Shown in pieces: positions 12,630 through 24,786 of a DNA stretch of 64,000 bases; positions within the stretch are counted from its first letter, which is position 1, and every line of letters starts with the position of its first letter. The stretch is from Setaria digitata. Taxonomy: Eukaryota; Nematoda; Chromadorea; Rhabditida; Setariidae. The notes beneath the pieces are model-generated. The model saw nothing but the letters and a program-made list of their open reading frames with translations. It ran no database searches and was not told the DNA's origin. The stretch spans positions 62,001-126,000 of the forward strand of contig RCAB01000157.1 in assembly GCA_003640385.1 (NCBI GenBank), written 5' to 3'. The translations under genes and the position numbers were made by a program.

Positions 12630-14049
12630 ATAATATAATACCTTTATAGCAATATGCATCTCTGAAACAAATCTTTCTTGATAAAATAACTATACTTTTA
12701 TAGTAAGAGGAAAGTAACTGAACATGTGTAAAGTGCAGAGTGCTGGAAAAGCATTCTGCAATATCAGGAGAGGAAATGCTGTACGTGGATTGTTCTGTTG
12801 GCTTGGCTAATTAATATTAGGCAAATGTTTTCTGGATAATTATTCGGACTATGCCGAGAAAATAGTTTAGAATTTACGGGAGTCCTAGTGAGTTTGTAAA
12901 CATAGACGGTAGAAAGTTTTTGGATTTTATGGAGACTATACGCACTAAACATTACTAACTAAAATTTAAAATTTCATCAACTAAAATATCCGTTCTTCGT
13001 AAATCTGACTACTAGATAGACCTTACTTGAGTAACTGAAACTATCCTGTTATTGTCGTTCTCGCTCTACATTTATATCTAGAGTCTACACTCAATTCAAC
13101 AATTCAGTCTATAGTATCGATTCCAAAAAATGGAATTACGAATCCAAAAAAAAAGAAAAGAAAAAAGAAGTAAAAGGCTTCATGAAAGTTTTTTCAAAGT
13201 CTTGCCGAAATTTTCATGATATTGACCAAAAATTTTTTTCCAAAGACAGGCAAAGTGGGATTCCATTTTTTCACAGCGGTTCAGTACAACAATTCATATG
13301 CTCTCAAATGATTATTTGGCATGCAATTATTGATTTGCTCATCAGTTTCGGCTAATTTACGGGAGATCCTGGATTTCTTGGAAGTGGGACCGTGATTACC
13401 CGATAATGATATTACTAATTATCTGCTGAACAAACAAATATCACTCATTCGTTAGGATGAGAAAAAAAATTGACGGACAAGTGAACAATAATATGCTCTG
13501 TGCAGTTCGTCTCCTCTCTGCTACTGCACATTTGGTCAATTTTTGGACGAGTACGAAGAGATGGAAATGCTGCGTCTCTTACCTCGAGAGTCTCGAATCA
13601 ATGCACACCTCTGTGCTGCTGCTGTTGCTATCTCTGTGATCTACACGCATCATCTTTTTTCTGTTTTTATCATTGTTGTTATTTATTTATTTATTTTTTT
13701 TCCATTTTCGTTTCACCATTCATTCATCATTTCCCTTTTTTTTTTTTTTTTTTTTTTTCCTTAGCTAAGAAAGTAATTTACTTTAGGGAAATTGTTCCCA
13801 AATAGATTTCTAGCTCTCTTTCCACGTAAGTCAAAAATAGACGTTCGAGAATGGACGTGTATGAGTGAATGAGAGACACGTACACTAAGTTCATAGCGAA
13901 TCAATCGGTGGTCGTCAGTAGCAATAACAACAACAAATTTCATATAAAATATGTCCTATTTCTTTTTTTTGTTTTTTCATACAGCATAAAATATACATAC
14001 ATTCGATGTGACATATATTTTACTTCCTTTCGATTCACCTTATTATCAG

Positions 14050-14087
<38 letters not shown>

Positions 14088-14725
14088 NTTTCTTTTGCGT
14101 ACGATAACTTTGTAAATAGCTCTACGCAAAATACGTGTAAGCACATTACGTGTATCGTTTCTTACATCAGTTTATCATTTACGAGGATCTCTTCTGCTAA
14201 TTAACCGATAATAAAATAGTCATTATTAATTACTTTCATCGCGACTTTTGAAAAGTTTTTTTTTTTTTTTTCTTATTTTACCTAGTTAAAATATAATTAT
14301 TGTGGAGTTTGATTTTTTTTTTTTTTCAATGATTTGTAAGATATAATACATATGTATAATATCTGTAAGTATGGATATAAAATGTATTGGAGGTAACATC
14401 GGAAAATTTGTTCCATCGTTTGATATGTTGAATTTTCCATTGTTTCATTGTAACAAATACAAAATTTAATAATTGAAAGCTTTTTTTTTTTTTTTTTTTA
14501 TTTGAATGATTAGACATTGTGCGGGACATTTATTTGTGCAACTTTAGACTTTAGTAATTATCAATGGTAAAAATTAACAAAGAAATTTGGATGAGTATTG
14601 AAATTGTCGTAGATGAATGCACTTTTCGACATTTTACTGGGCGTTATTTATTGAGCAAAAACTTTAATAAACTTGACCTTTTGGCATGTTATTTTATTCA
14701 TTTCTTCGCTACGGATAAAAAAAAC

Positions 14726-14759
<34 letters not shown>

Positions 14760-16076
14760 NGAAAAATAAAATATATTGATGATGTGAAGAAGAATTTGAA
14801 GGCCAAAACTGAAAACAATTTTGTATAAAATTTCAATTCCCAAAAATATAGCTGTGCAAACTTTAAAATATGGCGTTTATTGTGGAACTGAAATTTTTTA
14901 ATCAATGTCTTCTTAAAGCTAAGCTACTGTAGCATTCTTTTTTTTTTTTATCCTCATTTATCAACAAGGAACATGATAAAGAAATAAAAAAAAAAAGAAG
15001 AAAATTCATTGGAAGAATTAATCAAAGCGTTTCTGGAATGAACGCTTCATTTTTGCTAGTTTTTCAAAAAAAGAAAAATTGAAGCAATTAAAAAAAAAGA
15101 GAAGACAAAACAAAAAAGGATGGTGATAATTTGTTGCCAGCATTCGGTAACATTAATTAAATTAAGGACAAAAAAAAGAAGTTTAATTTCCTAAATTTAA
15201 ATTTTCATTGATATTTGCTAGACTTGTACCTTTTTTTCTGATTCAGAACTGGAACTGCAAAATAGAAAGATAATTTATGTATTCTGGAAGAGAAAATATT
15301 TTCTATTGTAAATATCTGAAATATATTTATATCGCTTGATAGCTTACTTCTTCTTCATCCTTCTCTTCAGCATCTTTCATATTTTTAGTTTTTCAAAAAA
15401 AAAAAAAAAAAAAAAAAAAACTTCTTTCTTTAAATGAAAACAGAAAATAACAACTGTTCTTCTTTTATGTCAAATATACGAGAAAAAAAAAAAAAAAAAA
15501 AAAAGAAAAAGAAAAACAACCCCAATCATCATTTTCCTATCCTATTATTTTACATAACAAATCTATAACAACACTCTTTTCACATTTCATATATATTCCT
15601 TAATTTTTTTCAAATTATTATCTTTTATCACTTTTTTTTCCTCAAATTAATCATATCATATAGATGTTATCACTAGAGTTATTTGCTTTAGTTAAAAAAA
15701 AAAAGAAGAAAATTTAGTTAACTGTGAGTATAAATTTGGCATTCACATATTGCGTTTTATTATTATTGTTTTTATTTTTTTTCGTTTTTGATTATTATCT
15801 TTTATCACTTTTCTTTTTCAAATCATTTGCATAATATAGGTATTATCAATTTGAATGATATTCATTCTTATTTTATGATAAGAGTTAGAGAGAGATAGAT
15901 AGGGAGAGTTAAGTATATAGCTTATAGCTTATCTGATAAATTGAGACTAAAGTGAAACTGTTTGTTCTTGCTTCTAATTAATTGCAAATAGTTATATAAA
16001 GGAGAAACCTTCAGTGGATGATATTATATACTTTGGATTTGTTACAGGAAGGAATTACGAGAAGTGTTTCATAATC
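12630..16076. other. Intergenic, homopolymer-rich, no supported gene
   Basis: AT-rich stretch with long T runs (for example 14053-14090) and A runs (14729-14759 and near 15396-15420), and single ambiguous bases at 14088 and 14760 inside such runs. Short open frames at 12721-12810 and 13543-13660 are not flanked by good splice sites. The segment just before 16048 contains a plausible trans-splice acceptor for the next gene. Confidence 0.5.
16041..16048 (+). promoter_or_regulatory. Probable spliced-leader acceptor for PDHA copy 1
   Basis: The sequence TTTGTTACAG ends at 16047, 30 bases before the ATG at 16077, with no upstream coding exon. In nematodes an unpaired acceptor just upstream of the start usually marks trans-splicing. 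Inferred from position only. Confidence 0.4.
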
Positions 16077-19000
16077 ATGATTAATATCTTCTCAAATATG
16101 ATCAAAGCATCTAAGGTAAATAATGATAATAAACCTTGTTCGTTTTCTTAAAGTTTTTTTTTTTTAATTTTTTCCTTTTTCTTTTTATAATTAAAAAAGA
16201 GGATTTTCAGTATTAGCTATGACTAATCAATGATTTGTTACGGAAGCTTACAATGATATCAGTTAAGAAGAATTAATTAATTAATTACCTGCTATAGCTT
16301 TCATCATCTACTAAACCAAAATATATATTTAATTTCAGATTCCGGTACAGCAGCAATCTTTGATAGCATTTTCAATTCGTTTAGCTAGCAGTGAAGCATC
16401 ATTCCAGACGAAATCGTATAAATTACACCGACTAGAATCTGGGCCATCAACAAATGTTTCCGTTACAAGAGATGATGCCTTGGATTATTATCGTAAAATG
16501 ACTGTTAGTTAGTTTTTGTTATTGCCATATGATGATATTTTTTATTCTTTTTTATTTCTTATTTCTAAATGTATTTTTGTTAGATGCTAAAGTGGTTGAT
16601 AATAGTTTACGGAGGAATTAAATTTCCCTGAAAAATGACTTATTACAGGTGATTCGACGAATGGAAACAGCAGCAGGTAATCTTTACAAAGAAAGACTTG
16701 TCCGTGGTTTCTGTCATTTATATGCGGGGCAGGTAATTGAATACTTCATTACATCTAGCAATTTTTTCATTTCTTCTAGTCCATTTTATGATGGCTAATT
16801 TCAGAAAATCATTTCACAGAGAATCATTAGAATATTAGTGCTATTCAATCACTCTGTCTAGACTTATTTTCTCACCTGTTTCATTCATAAACGATTACTT
16901 TTTCATTTATGATTAGGAAGCAGTCGCTGTTGGACTTTGTGCATCAAAAGAAGACGATGATGCAATCATTACTTCATATCGTTGTCATGCATGGACTTAT
17001 TTAACTGGCTCGAATATAACACAAATCTTATCAGAATTAACAGGTTAGTAATAAATAGGAGTAAAATCTCTTATGATTTTAATGAATACTGGAGGATCAA
17101 CGTTCATTTTCAGTAGGTATACTATAAAATAGATCATAATAAGATATCGTAAAACCAGATCGTTATAGTGAGTGAATTTAAACTGCTTAATATTCAAGAT
17201 TATGAAAATAATGTTAATTATATGTTAGTAATGTTATTAATGTTCTTTCTTGAAATAATTTGGAACTGATTAATGTTGAAGGTTATGAAATGATGTTAGT
17301 TTCTTTTTTTTTTTTTTTTTTCTTTTTAGGTCGACGTACTGGCAATGTATATGGAAAAGGTGGTTCAATGCATATGTATAACAGGAATTTCTTCGGCGGT
17401 AATGGTATTGTTGGCGCACAACAAGCACTTGGCGCTGGTCTTGCATTTGCACAGAAGTATTATAAGAAAAAGAATGTTTCATATACTTTATTTGGTGATG
17501 GTGCAGCAAATCAAGGGCAACTTTATGAGGGTTTGTTTATTTTCATTTCATAGGCTTTAGTAATTCACTTATTTACGATGAAAATCCTTTATTAGGGGAA
17601 ATTTCAAAATTAAACTTTCTAATTAATCGACCAAGTACTGCTATGATAAGTAGTTATTCATTTGATTGACCACTACCTATTTAATGAGGTATTGCATGCA
17701 TTCCAGGAGTGCTTCGATGTTTTTCTCTAATTATTTAAATAACTAATAGAGTCTTTTTTCACATTCGCAGTGGAAAGGGAACTGAGACTAATCGAAATAA
17801 TTGAACAAATAATTAATTAATCCTTAACCGCGAAACGATTAACGGGACAAACTTCAAGTTATAATTATGCTAAGCGTTAAGCCACGCTGATAGAATGTCC
17901 AAATAGCACTCTATCAGTAAAATTTCATATCTTAAATAAGAAAAAAGAATCATTTTTAGCCATCAACATGTGTGCACTATGGGATTTACCATGCATTTTT
18001 ATTTGCGAAAATAATGGATATGGTATGGGTACACCAGCTGGTCGAGCATCTGCTGTTACAGACTATTATACACGTGGTGATTTTATACCAGGTATCTGGG
18101 TAAGTTAATTTTATAATTGTAATGATAAAAATAATGATGTTGATATTTAGTACCTTTTTGGGAAAAAAAATTTTCCTTCCAGGCTGATGGTATGGATGTT
18201 CTTGCTGTTCGAGAAACAATTCGGTGGTCAAGAGAATACTGCAACGCTGGAAAAGGGCCATTAATGCTCGAATTTGGTACCTATCGGTATTCTGGTCATT
18301 CCATGTCCGATCCAGGAACGAGGTTATATTGCTATTACTTGATAAATTTTGTAGGAGTAAGAAAAACTGTTACAAATTCCTTTAACTAACTAAACACATA
18401 TATATTTAGTTATCGAACTCGCGATGAGGTACAACAAGTTCGCAAAACACGTGATCCAATTACGGGTTTCAAAGATAAGATCATTACTGCTGGATTGGTT
18501 ACTGAGGAAGAATTGAAAAGCATCGATAAGGAAGCTAAACAAGAGGTTGTACTTTTAGTCCACATTTAAATAATATTGAAAAAAAAAAGTAGATGATGAA
18601 GCTGCATGAGGTTTTTAGGAAAAAGTTTTTCTTTTCAAATTCTTTGAGGTGTATTATCAAGACATTATCAAGACCAAAAGTAATATCTTGCCGTTCACCG
18701 AAACCATACATTATTATTTCAAAAGGCTCATGCTGCCAGCTTTCTAATACTATCTAATTCATCTTCTGATTTGAAAAAAAAAAAAAAACATCTGCTTCAT
18801 ATTTTGATTGGAATGTCGTTTAAGCTTGATAAATAGAGGAAAAAATGCGAAATTGTTCGCGATGAAATATGGAGAGCTTTGAATTGAATTTGAAAAATAA
18901 AACCGATGAAGTAGGGAAGTAGATAGCGGGCAATTCTTAAACGTGCTGTAAAAATAATAAAAGTTAAACGAAAATTTCTTCCCATAGTATCGCTGTAATT

Positions 19001-19184
19001 TCAGGTTGAAAAAGCTGTAAAAATTGCCAAGGAAGAGCCTCCACTTCCACCTGAATCTCTATATTGCGATATTTACCACAATACACCTCCTCAATATGTA
19101 CGTGGCGTCACTTTAGATGATAGTATCATCCAGAAACATTGCAGAACCGAAGATCTAATGAAATCAATGGGATTAAATCAATAA
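16077..19184 (+). CDS. pdha-1: Pyruvate dehydrogenase E1 component subunit alpha, copy 1
   Basis: Nine exons give about 403 residues: 16077-16115, 16339-16503, 16649-16732, 16917-17043, 17330-17530, 17960-18099, 18183-18322, 18410-18545, 19005-19184. Residues 1 to about 40 form an Arg/Lys/Ser-rich presequence suited to mitochondrial import. The thiamine diphosphate fold is complete: [30 protein letters not shown], the cofactor-binding GDGAANQGQ and [12 protein letters not shown]. The phospho-loop reads [18 protein letters not shown], keeping PDK site 1 (Ser after GH) and site 2 (Ser in GTSYR). Site 3 is Val instead of Ser in [10 protein letters not shown]. With E1 beta it decarboxylates pyruvate in the mitochondrial matrix and passes the acetyl group to E2. 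AATAAA-like signals and an A run lie near 19694-19745. The gene is followed 2.4 kb later by a paralog. Confidence 0.96.
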
Positions 19185-20311
19185 TAACAAATATTTCCTC
19201 TTTTTTTTTTTTGCTTCCCAGTAAGTTGAGATTTCCAAGATGGTCTTCAAAAGACCATCAGATCAATCACATCATCGCTTTCACTTCCTTACCCATTACT
19301 GATCCAGAAATATTCAGGATTCCTGAATATTTCCGAAAGCAACCCTCGCCATCCGTCCACATCATTACAATAATTTGTCTTCATATCTTTTGTTTATGAA
19401 AGAATGCTATCATTACTAAATATTTGAATAAGTTTGAATAAGTTGTACTTTATAAATCTCTCTAATATTTAGCTATTTAAAATTGTGCTTTTTATTCGAA
19501 CAGAATTATAAAGGAATTATGAGAAGTATTTAGAGTACTTCTTTTTAGAGCTAATTTTTTTGAACATAATGAATATCGATGGGAAAATGACCGATGGTGT
19601 TAATGAAGGAAGAGAAGTGCCAATATGCATTCGAAATAAAGTAGAATTTGTTGCAGCATATAGCTAAATTGAGAATTTATGAAATTAAGAAATAATAAAT
19701 GAATTTTTATATTTATATGAAAATTCAAAAAAAAAAAAAAAAAAGAAAAAGAAGTGTATATTACAGAAAATGTATGTGTAAGTAAAAGTAAATGTGAAAA
19801 TCGAAAACTTACTAATGTAATTGAACATCTAGGGAAGGCGTTCTTTTTCAGTGAAGATATTTAGCGATACAATCAATTACAATTAAGAAAAGCAATAAGA
19901 AGTGCATTTTTCGTGACATCCCAAAAATGACTGGTGGTATATTCGTAAATTTCAAAAGTTTTTATTCTGTATATTAAAAAGAAAAATAAGAAAAGGAAAA
20001 TTTATATAGCAATCTTAAATAGTATGAAATGTGAAAGAGTAAGCAACTTTTTTGACAATGTTGGATGTCATTTCATAAATGTTTGAGCTAATCGGATGAA
20101 GCTACTTTCCGTTATTCTCCTCATACCATCGAATGACTCATTTCCACAATTCCTAGATGGAATTATATTAGTATCATCAATAAATAGGGAAAATAAATGT
20201 AAGAGGAGAAAGAAGTGTGTGTGTGTGGAAAGTTTGAGAAGATTAGAATCATTCTGTCTTTGGACTGATAACCTATAGATTAGGACTGACTATGCAACTC
20301 AAATACTGTCC

Positions 20312-20368
20312 AAAATAGGTAATCAGTTAACAATGAACATTATTCATTGTTAACTGATTACCCATTTT
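20312..20368. repeat. Long hairpin (26-base arms, one mismatch)
   Basis: Left arm 20318-20337 is GGTAATCAGTTAACAATGAA and right arm 20343-20362 is its exact reverse complement, with loop CATTA. After one A/C mismatch (20317 and 20363) five more pairs form (AAAAT at 20312-20316 with ATTTT at 20364-20368). Could be a terminator-like structure, a small-RNA precursor or the relic of a foldback element. Confidence 0.9.
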
Positions 20369-20374
20369 CAAATG

Positions 20375-20387
20375 CCCCCCCCCCCCC
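20375..20387. repeat. Poly-C run (13 C)
   Basis: Thirteen consecutive C bases directly after the hairpin. Nearly all other homopolymers in the window are A or T. Confidence 0.9.
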
Positions 20388-20728
20388 TCCTTCCTTTATA
20401 AAATCATTCCGAAAACATTCCGGAAATATCTCTCTTTTCCATTTTTTCTTTCACCATTCTGATTTTGCAAGAATTTCTACATATGCACTCTAAATCAGTG
20501 GACTAATTCTCCGTGGGAATGCATTTCAATCATGGCTGTAAGAAACTTATGCATTTTGTGAGGTGCGAAGAGTAAAACGTGAAAACGTCATTTTGCTGCG
20601 CTGTAAATACCACGTAAGATGCAGAAAAACATTAAACAGAAGACGTAAAAACGTCAACCTGACATATCGGAAACCAGAACATACGGAAAGTGATAGCAGC
20701 TCCGTAATGGATGAAACGCAGTGAATCA

Positions 20729-20870
20729 GGTGGAGTGGGCGGGGCAAAGCAGGTGGAGCAAGAATGGCGGGTAAAACAGGGGGAGGGGGATGTGGCGCAA
20801 GGTAAGGAAGACGTGGAAAAGCTGGAATGGGTGGGGCAATAATAAATGACGGGGTATTGAGGGGAGGGGA
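20729..20870 (+). other. G-rich, quadruplex-prone patch
   Basis: Runs such as GTGGGCGGGGC, GGGGGAGGGGG, GGTGGGGC and GGGGTATTGAGGGGAGGGG occur close together on the plus strand in an otherwise AT-rich region. They could form G-quadruplexes and may mark a regulatory or nucleosome-poor site upstream of PDHA copy 2. Function is inferred. Confidence 0.5.
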
Positions 20871-21586
20871 TAATTGGAACTAAACGAATGGGTGACAGGT
20901 GACATCGAAGAGAGTCACAGTTCGATGTGTTAAATCCCCATTTGTTGCCTTTTTTTTTTTTTTTTTGTTTTCACCCGAAAAATAACCCTCTGAATTGAAA
21001 CACTCTCACATTTACCGCAAACGGTACCGGTAAAATATCTCGAACACCAAAGGATCGATTGAGCAAGTCTGTCTCGTACGTCATTTTACGTAAGCAACGT
21101 TCATGCTCTCTTCACGGAACCATTCTCAAAAGTTAAAATTTGAAAAAGACAAAAAAAACAAAATTCGATGTTTTTAAGGAGCAGTAGTGTAACAAATTAA
21201 TGATACTCTATCCTTGTTTCTCTCTTCAATTTGTTTCATTTAAAAATTCTCAAACTTATAAGCCTTGAAATTGAAACCTAAACCGAACTATAGCATAGTT
21301 TTTGTTTTTTGTTTTTTTTTTTTTTAAATTGCTATTAGATAAGCTAAACTAAATAGCATACAAATAAACAACTTGGCGCCTAAAAAAAAAAAAAAAAAAA
21401 AAAAAATATTGCTGCCAAGAATTTGCATATACAATGTGGGACAACTAAAATCGCGCCAAGCTCTTTAGCCTATGCAAATTTCCCCTGCACATTCATTCAT
21501 TCCATCATCAGGCCACTCACTTAAGGTCATCAACATAGACAGTGCGTGTGGTTTGTATCACATCCTTCTGTATCGCTGTGTGAATT

Positions 21587-24500
21587 ATGTTCAATGCCCT
21601 ATCAATTGCCGCTAAAGTAAGTAAGAGTTTATCATTTGTTGGCCAAGAGTTTTTCTTTCTTTCTTTTTTTTTTCATCAATCTCAAGAATTTATCACCAGT
21701 TATCATCACTCTTTCCCTTCCGAACCAAAAAAAAAAAGCATCAACATCGATTGCAAGATCATACAGTATTCTCGAATTAATTCTATATGAAATCGATACT
21801 GTACTCCTATTTAATATACCACAGAAGCATTTTACATACAGTATATTATGTGAGATTTTCCTTTTTTTTCCTTTTTTTTTTTTTTTTTTTTGTTTTTTTT
21901 GTTACAATTTTGTTCATATGATGCTTGTGTTGTTGTGTAAATAAATTCAAATTTCTCGACGAGGAAATTGAATTGTTTCATCATTTAGAATTGTAGAAGT
22001 TTTTATTTACTTTTTTCTTTTGAAATGAACTTTAATTGTTTAATGAAACATTTCGATTTGTAGACATTCTCTACATTAACACAACAACGATCACTGATCG
22101 TTCAAACTCTTCGACATGTAAGCGATGCATCATTTCAAACGAAGCCATTCAAATTGCATCGATTAACTTCTGGTCCATCTACAAATGTTACCATTAACAA
22201 AACGGATGCCTTAGGAATGTACAGACAAATGCAGGTATTTATCTGGAATAATAAATTACATCACTGGTTCATTGAATAATTAATTAGCCAGCAATTAGCA
22301 AGAATGGTCAAAAATAAATTGGCTCATTTCATTCATAAGCTTGGCATAACTAACAATGAAATTTTGATTAATTCTTAATTTTTAAACCTTCTGAATGAGT
22401 TTGGAATTTAGGTAATTCGCAAAATGGAGCAAGCATCAGATTTATTATATAAGGAGCGAAAAATTCGTGGCTTTTGTCATCTCTATGCTGGCCAGGTAAA
22501 ATTACCATTATAAGTTCGTTGCTTTTCTGTGGTTCAGTATGGTATTTTAATGCGATATTTTATGTAGTTTTTTTTTTTTTTTTGTCTTTTGTATTTTCTT
22601 TATCTTATGTAAGAATTATTAAATGAAATTTATTAGTATGTTTTTCATTTGTTTTTTTTTTTTTTTTGTAAAGGAAGCTTGCGCCGTTGGACTTTATGCT
22701 GCAAAAGATCCTGATGATCCCGTTATAACTTCATATCGCTGCCATGGTTTCGCTTATCTTGCTGGACTGAGTGTAAAAGAAGTTCTTTCGGAATTGCTTG
22801 GTTAAGTTGATTTTCAGGAAGTTCATGAGAGCGTACAAATATTCCAATTTGTATAACTTTATAGAGTAAAAATAAAATAAAAATGCCGATTGGAAATTAA
22901 TTTGAAAAAAAAAAAAAAGTGCTCAAATAGTTGATCAGCAATTTCTGTGTGTATAGGCGATTTCAAATATGTTTATTGCAACAGAAAGACAGAAAGAGAG
23001 TTTCCGATGACTTTTAATAGCTCAAAGTTGAGGCCGTTCACATGGTAACGTCCACGGAAAAGGTGGTTCGATGCATATGTATGGTAAAAACTTTTATGGC
23101 GGTAACGGAATTGTTGGTGCTCAACAACCGCTTGGTGCTGGCATAGCTTTTGCTCTCAAATACAATCGTAAGCCGAATTTGTGTTTCACTTTATACGGTG
23201 ACGGTGCTGCAAATCAAGGACAACTTGCGGAGGGTAATTTCTTAATTCTGTCAGATTTGGAGTTTGAAAGACGCAGGTATTATGGGAGTTATTAGGGAAG
23301 GATGAAATAATGTGTATGGAGAGAGATGATTGCGGTTATTCATGATCGAAAACATAGAATTATGAGCAATTTACCGGAATATGTGTATAACTTTGACAAA
23401 ATTAACAGTTTCTCGTTTTAATTCTTCTCATTGCCTGTGCCATATTTATGTTTCCTCGTTAATTATCTTCCAAAAGGTTAAAGGTAAAATTATGGAAAGT
23501 AAAATTATGTGACAAAATTTTCCCACTTAGGCAATAAGTCAGTCATGTTCCATGATGAAATAAAATTTCTTTGAAAGACATTTTATCAGTAATAAAAATT
23601 AGCTTTATAAATATTTGGTAGGAAGGAATAAATGAAGTTTTAGCAGCGAATATGTGCGCTTTATGGGCTTTACCATGTGTTTTCATTTGTGAAAATAATG
23701 GTTACGGTTTGGGTACACCAGCAGCACGCTCGTCTGCATCAACAACCTATTATTGTCGAGGCGACTATATTCCCGGTATTTGGGTAAGATTGTTATTACT
23801 TCAAATAAAAACATTTTAGAATTTGTTTACCAGTTATAATTAACAATTTTGTCTGCTGAAAACCAGGTTGATGGAATGGATGTGCTTGCGGTACGAGAGG
23901 CGGCAAGATTCGCTAAAAAATATTGCGCTTCTGGTAAAGGTCCATTATTTATTGAATTTGCAACTTATCGGTTCTACGGTCATTCCGTTGCTGATCCAGG
24001 AACGAGGTAAATCAAGTCATGCAGATGTTCAGATTTTCTGAGACGGATCTTCACCAACTGTTTGTAACAAGATCTCAAATTCTTTCTTCTTTTTTTTTTT
24101 TTTTTTTTTTTTCTTTAACTTTTAAGGCTATTCAAAGCACACATTTATAGTTATCGAACTCGTGAAGAAGTACAGGAAGTCCGTAAATCATCCGATCCAC
24201 TTTCGCAGTTCAAAAATAAAATTCTCACCGCAAATTTGGCTACAAAAGATGAATTGAAATCAGTTGAAAAAGCAGCAAGAGATGAGGTGGTTTGAAGATT
24301 CCTGTTTTAAAAATCTAACGCTATTTGTAAGCAGTAGGAAAAAAAATCATTGAAACTTCACTATCTGTATTTTCGATATTCACAGTTTGAAAATACCATT
24401 ACATAATGAAACCAAACATGAGTAAGTGCTCTTAAAAAATCTGTAAAGCAATTTGTAACAGCAGCGATTCTTAAAAGCTTTCTCACCTGGTTGTGTTGAG

Positions 24501-24786
24501 AGCAGCCACTTAGTGGATAAAATTGAATTGTTGATGAGTAGTATTACATTCTTTTTCATTCAGATATATGCATAGTTCACAACAACAAAGCAAGTCTTTA
24601 GCTTAACACCTTCACTGATTTAAGGTAGATGAAGCAGTAGCTTTTGCAAAAGAAGATCCAGTAATCTCAATGGATGCTCTCGTTACCGACATCTATCATA
24701 ATACGCCACCTGTAACTGTACGTGGACATACCATTGATGATAACAAAGTTCAGCGTTATGCTCGAACGCAGGATATGATGTCTTAA
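21587..24786 (+). CDS. Pyruvate dehydrogenase E1 component subunit alpha, copy 2
   Basis: Nine exons give about 396 residues: 21587-21616, 22064-22234, 22412-22495, 22674-22800, 23033-23233, 23644-23783, 23867-24006, 24151-24286, 24625-24786. Exons 3 to 8 (84, 127, 201, 140, 140, 136 bases) have exactly the sizes of copy 1, so the pair arose by tandem duplication. The N-terminus ([20 protein letters not shown]..) looks like a mitochondrial presequence. The cofactor motifs GDGAANQGQ and [10 protein letters not shown] are intact. The phospho-loop is [18 protein letters not shown]: sites 1 and 2 remain but surrounding residues differ from copy 1. Site 3 is Ser in [10 protein letters not shown], unlike Val in copy 1. 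The acceptor of exon 5 (CAAAGTTGAG) lacks a pyrimidine tract. Ascaris is known to have type I and type II E1 alpha subunits; equivalence is inferred. Confidence 0.95.

Larger units (their letters stand above)
19185..21586. other. Intergenic region between the two PDHA copies
   Basis: About 2.4 kb with no supported gene. It contains the copy-1 3' UTR, a 26-base-arm hairpin at 20312-20368, a run of 13 C at 20375-20387 and a G-rich patch at about 20729-20870. Poly-T and poly-A runs lie near 20950 and 21380. The promoter of copy 2 should lie in the last few hundred bases; the first exon starts shortly after CTGTGTGAATT. Confidence 0.6.

Noticed and set aside
12721..12810. Short open frame MCKVQSAGKAFCNIRR and a second overlapping frame
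   Set aside because: Under 30 codons, no splice context, no recognisable family.
13543..13764. Open frame EEMEMLRLLPRESRINAHL..
   Set aside because: Starts without ATG, runs into a poly-T tract translated as Phe, and has no convincing splice sites.
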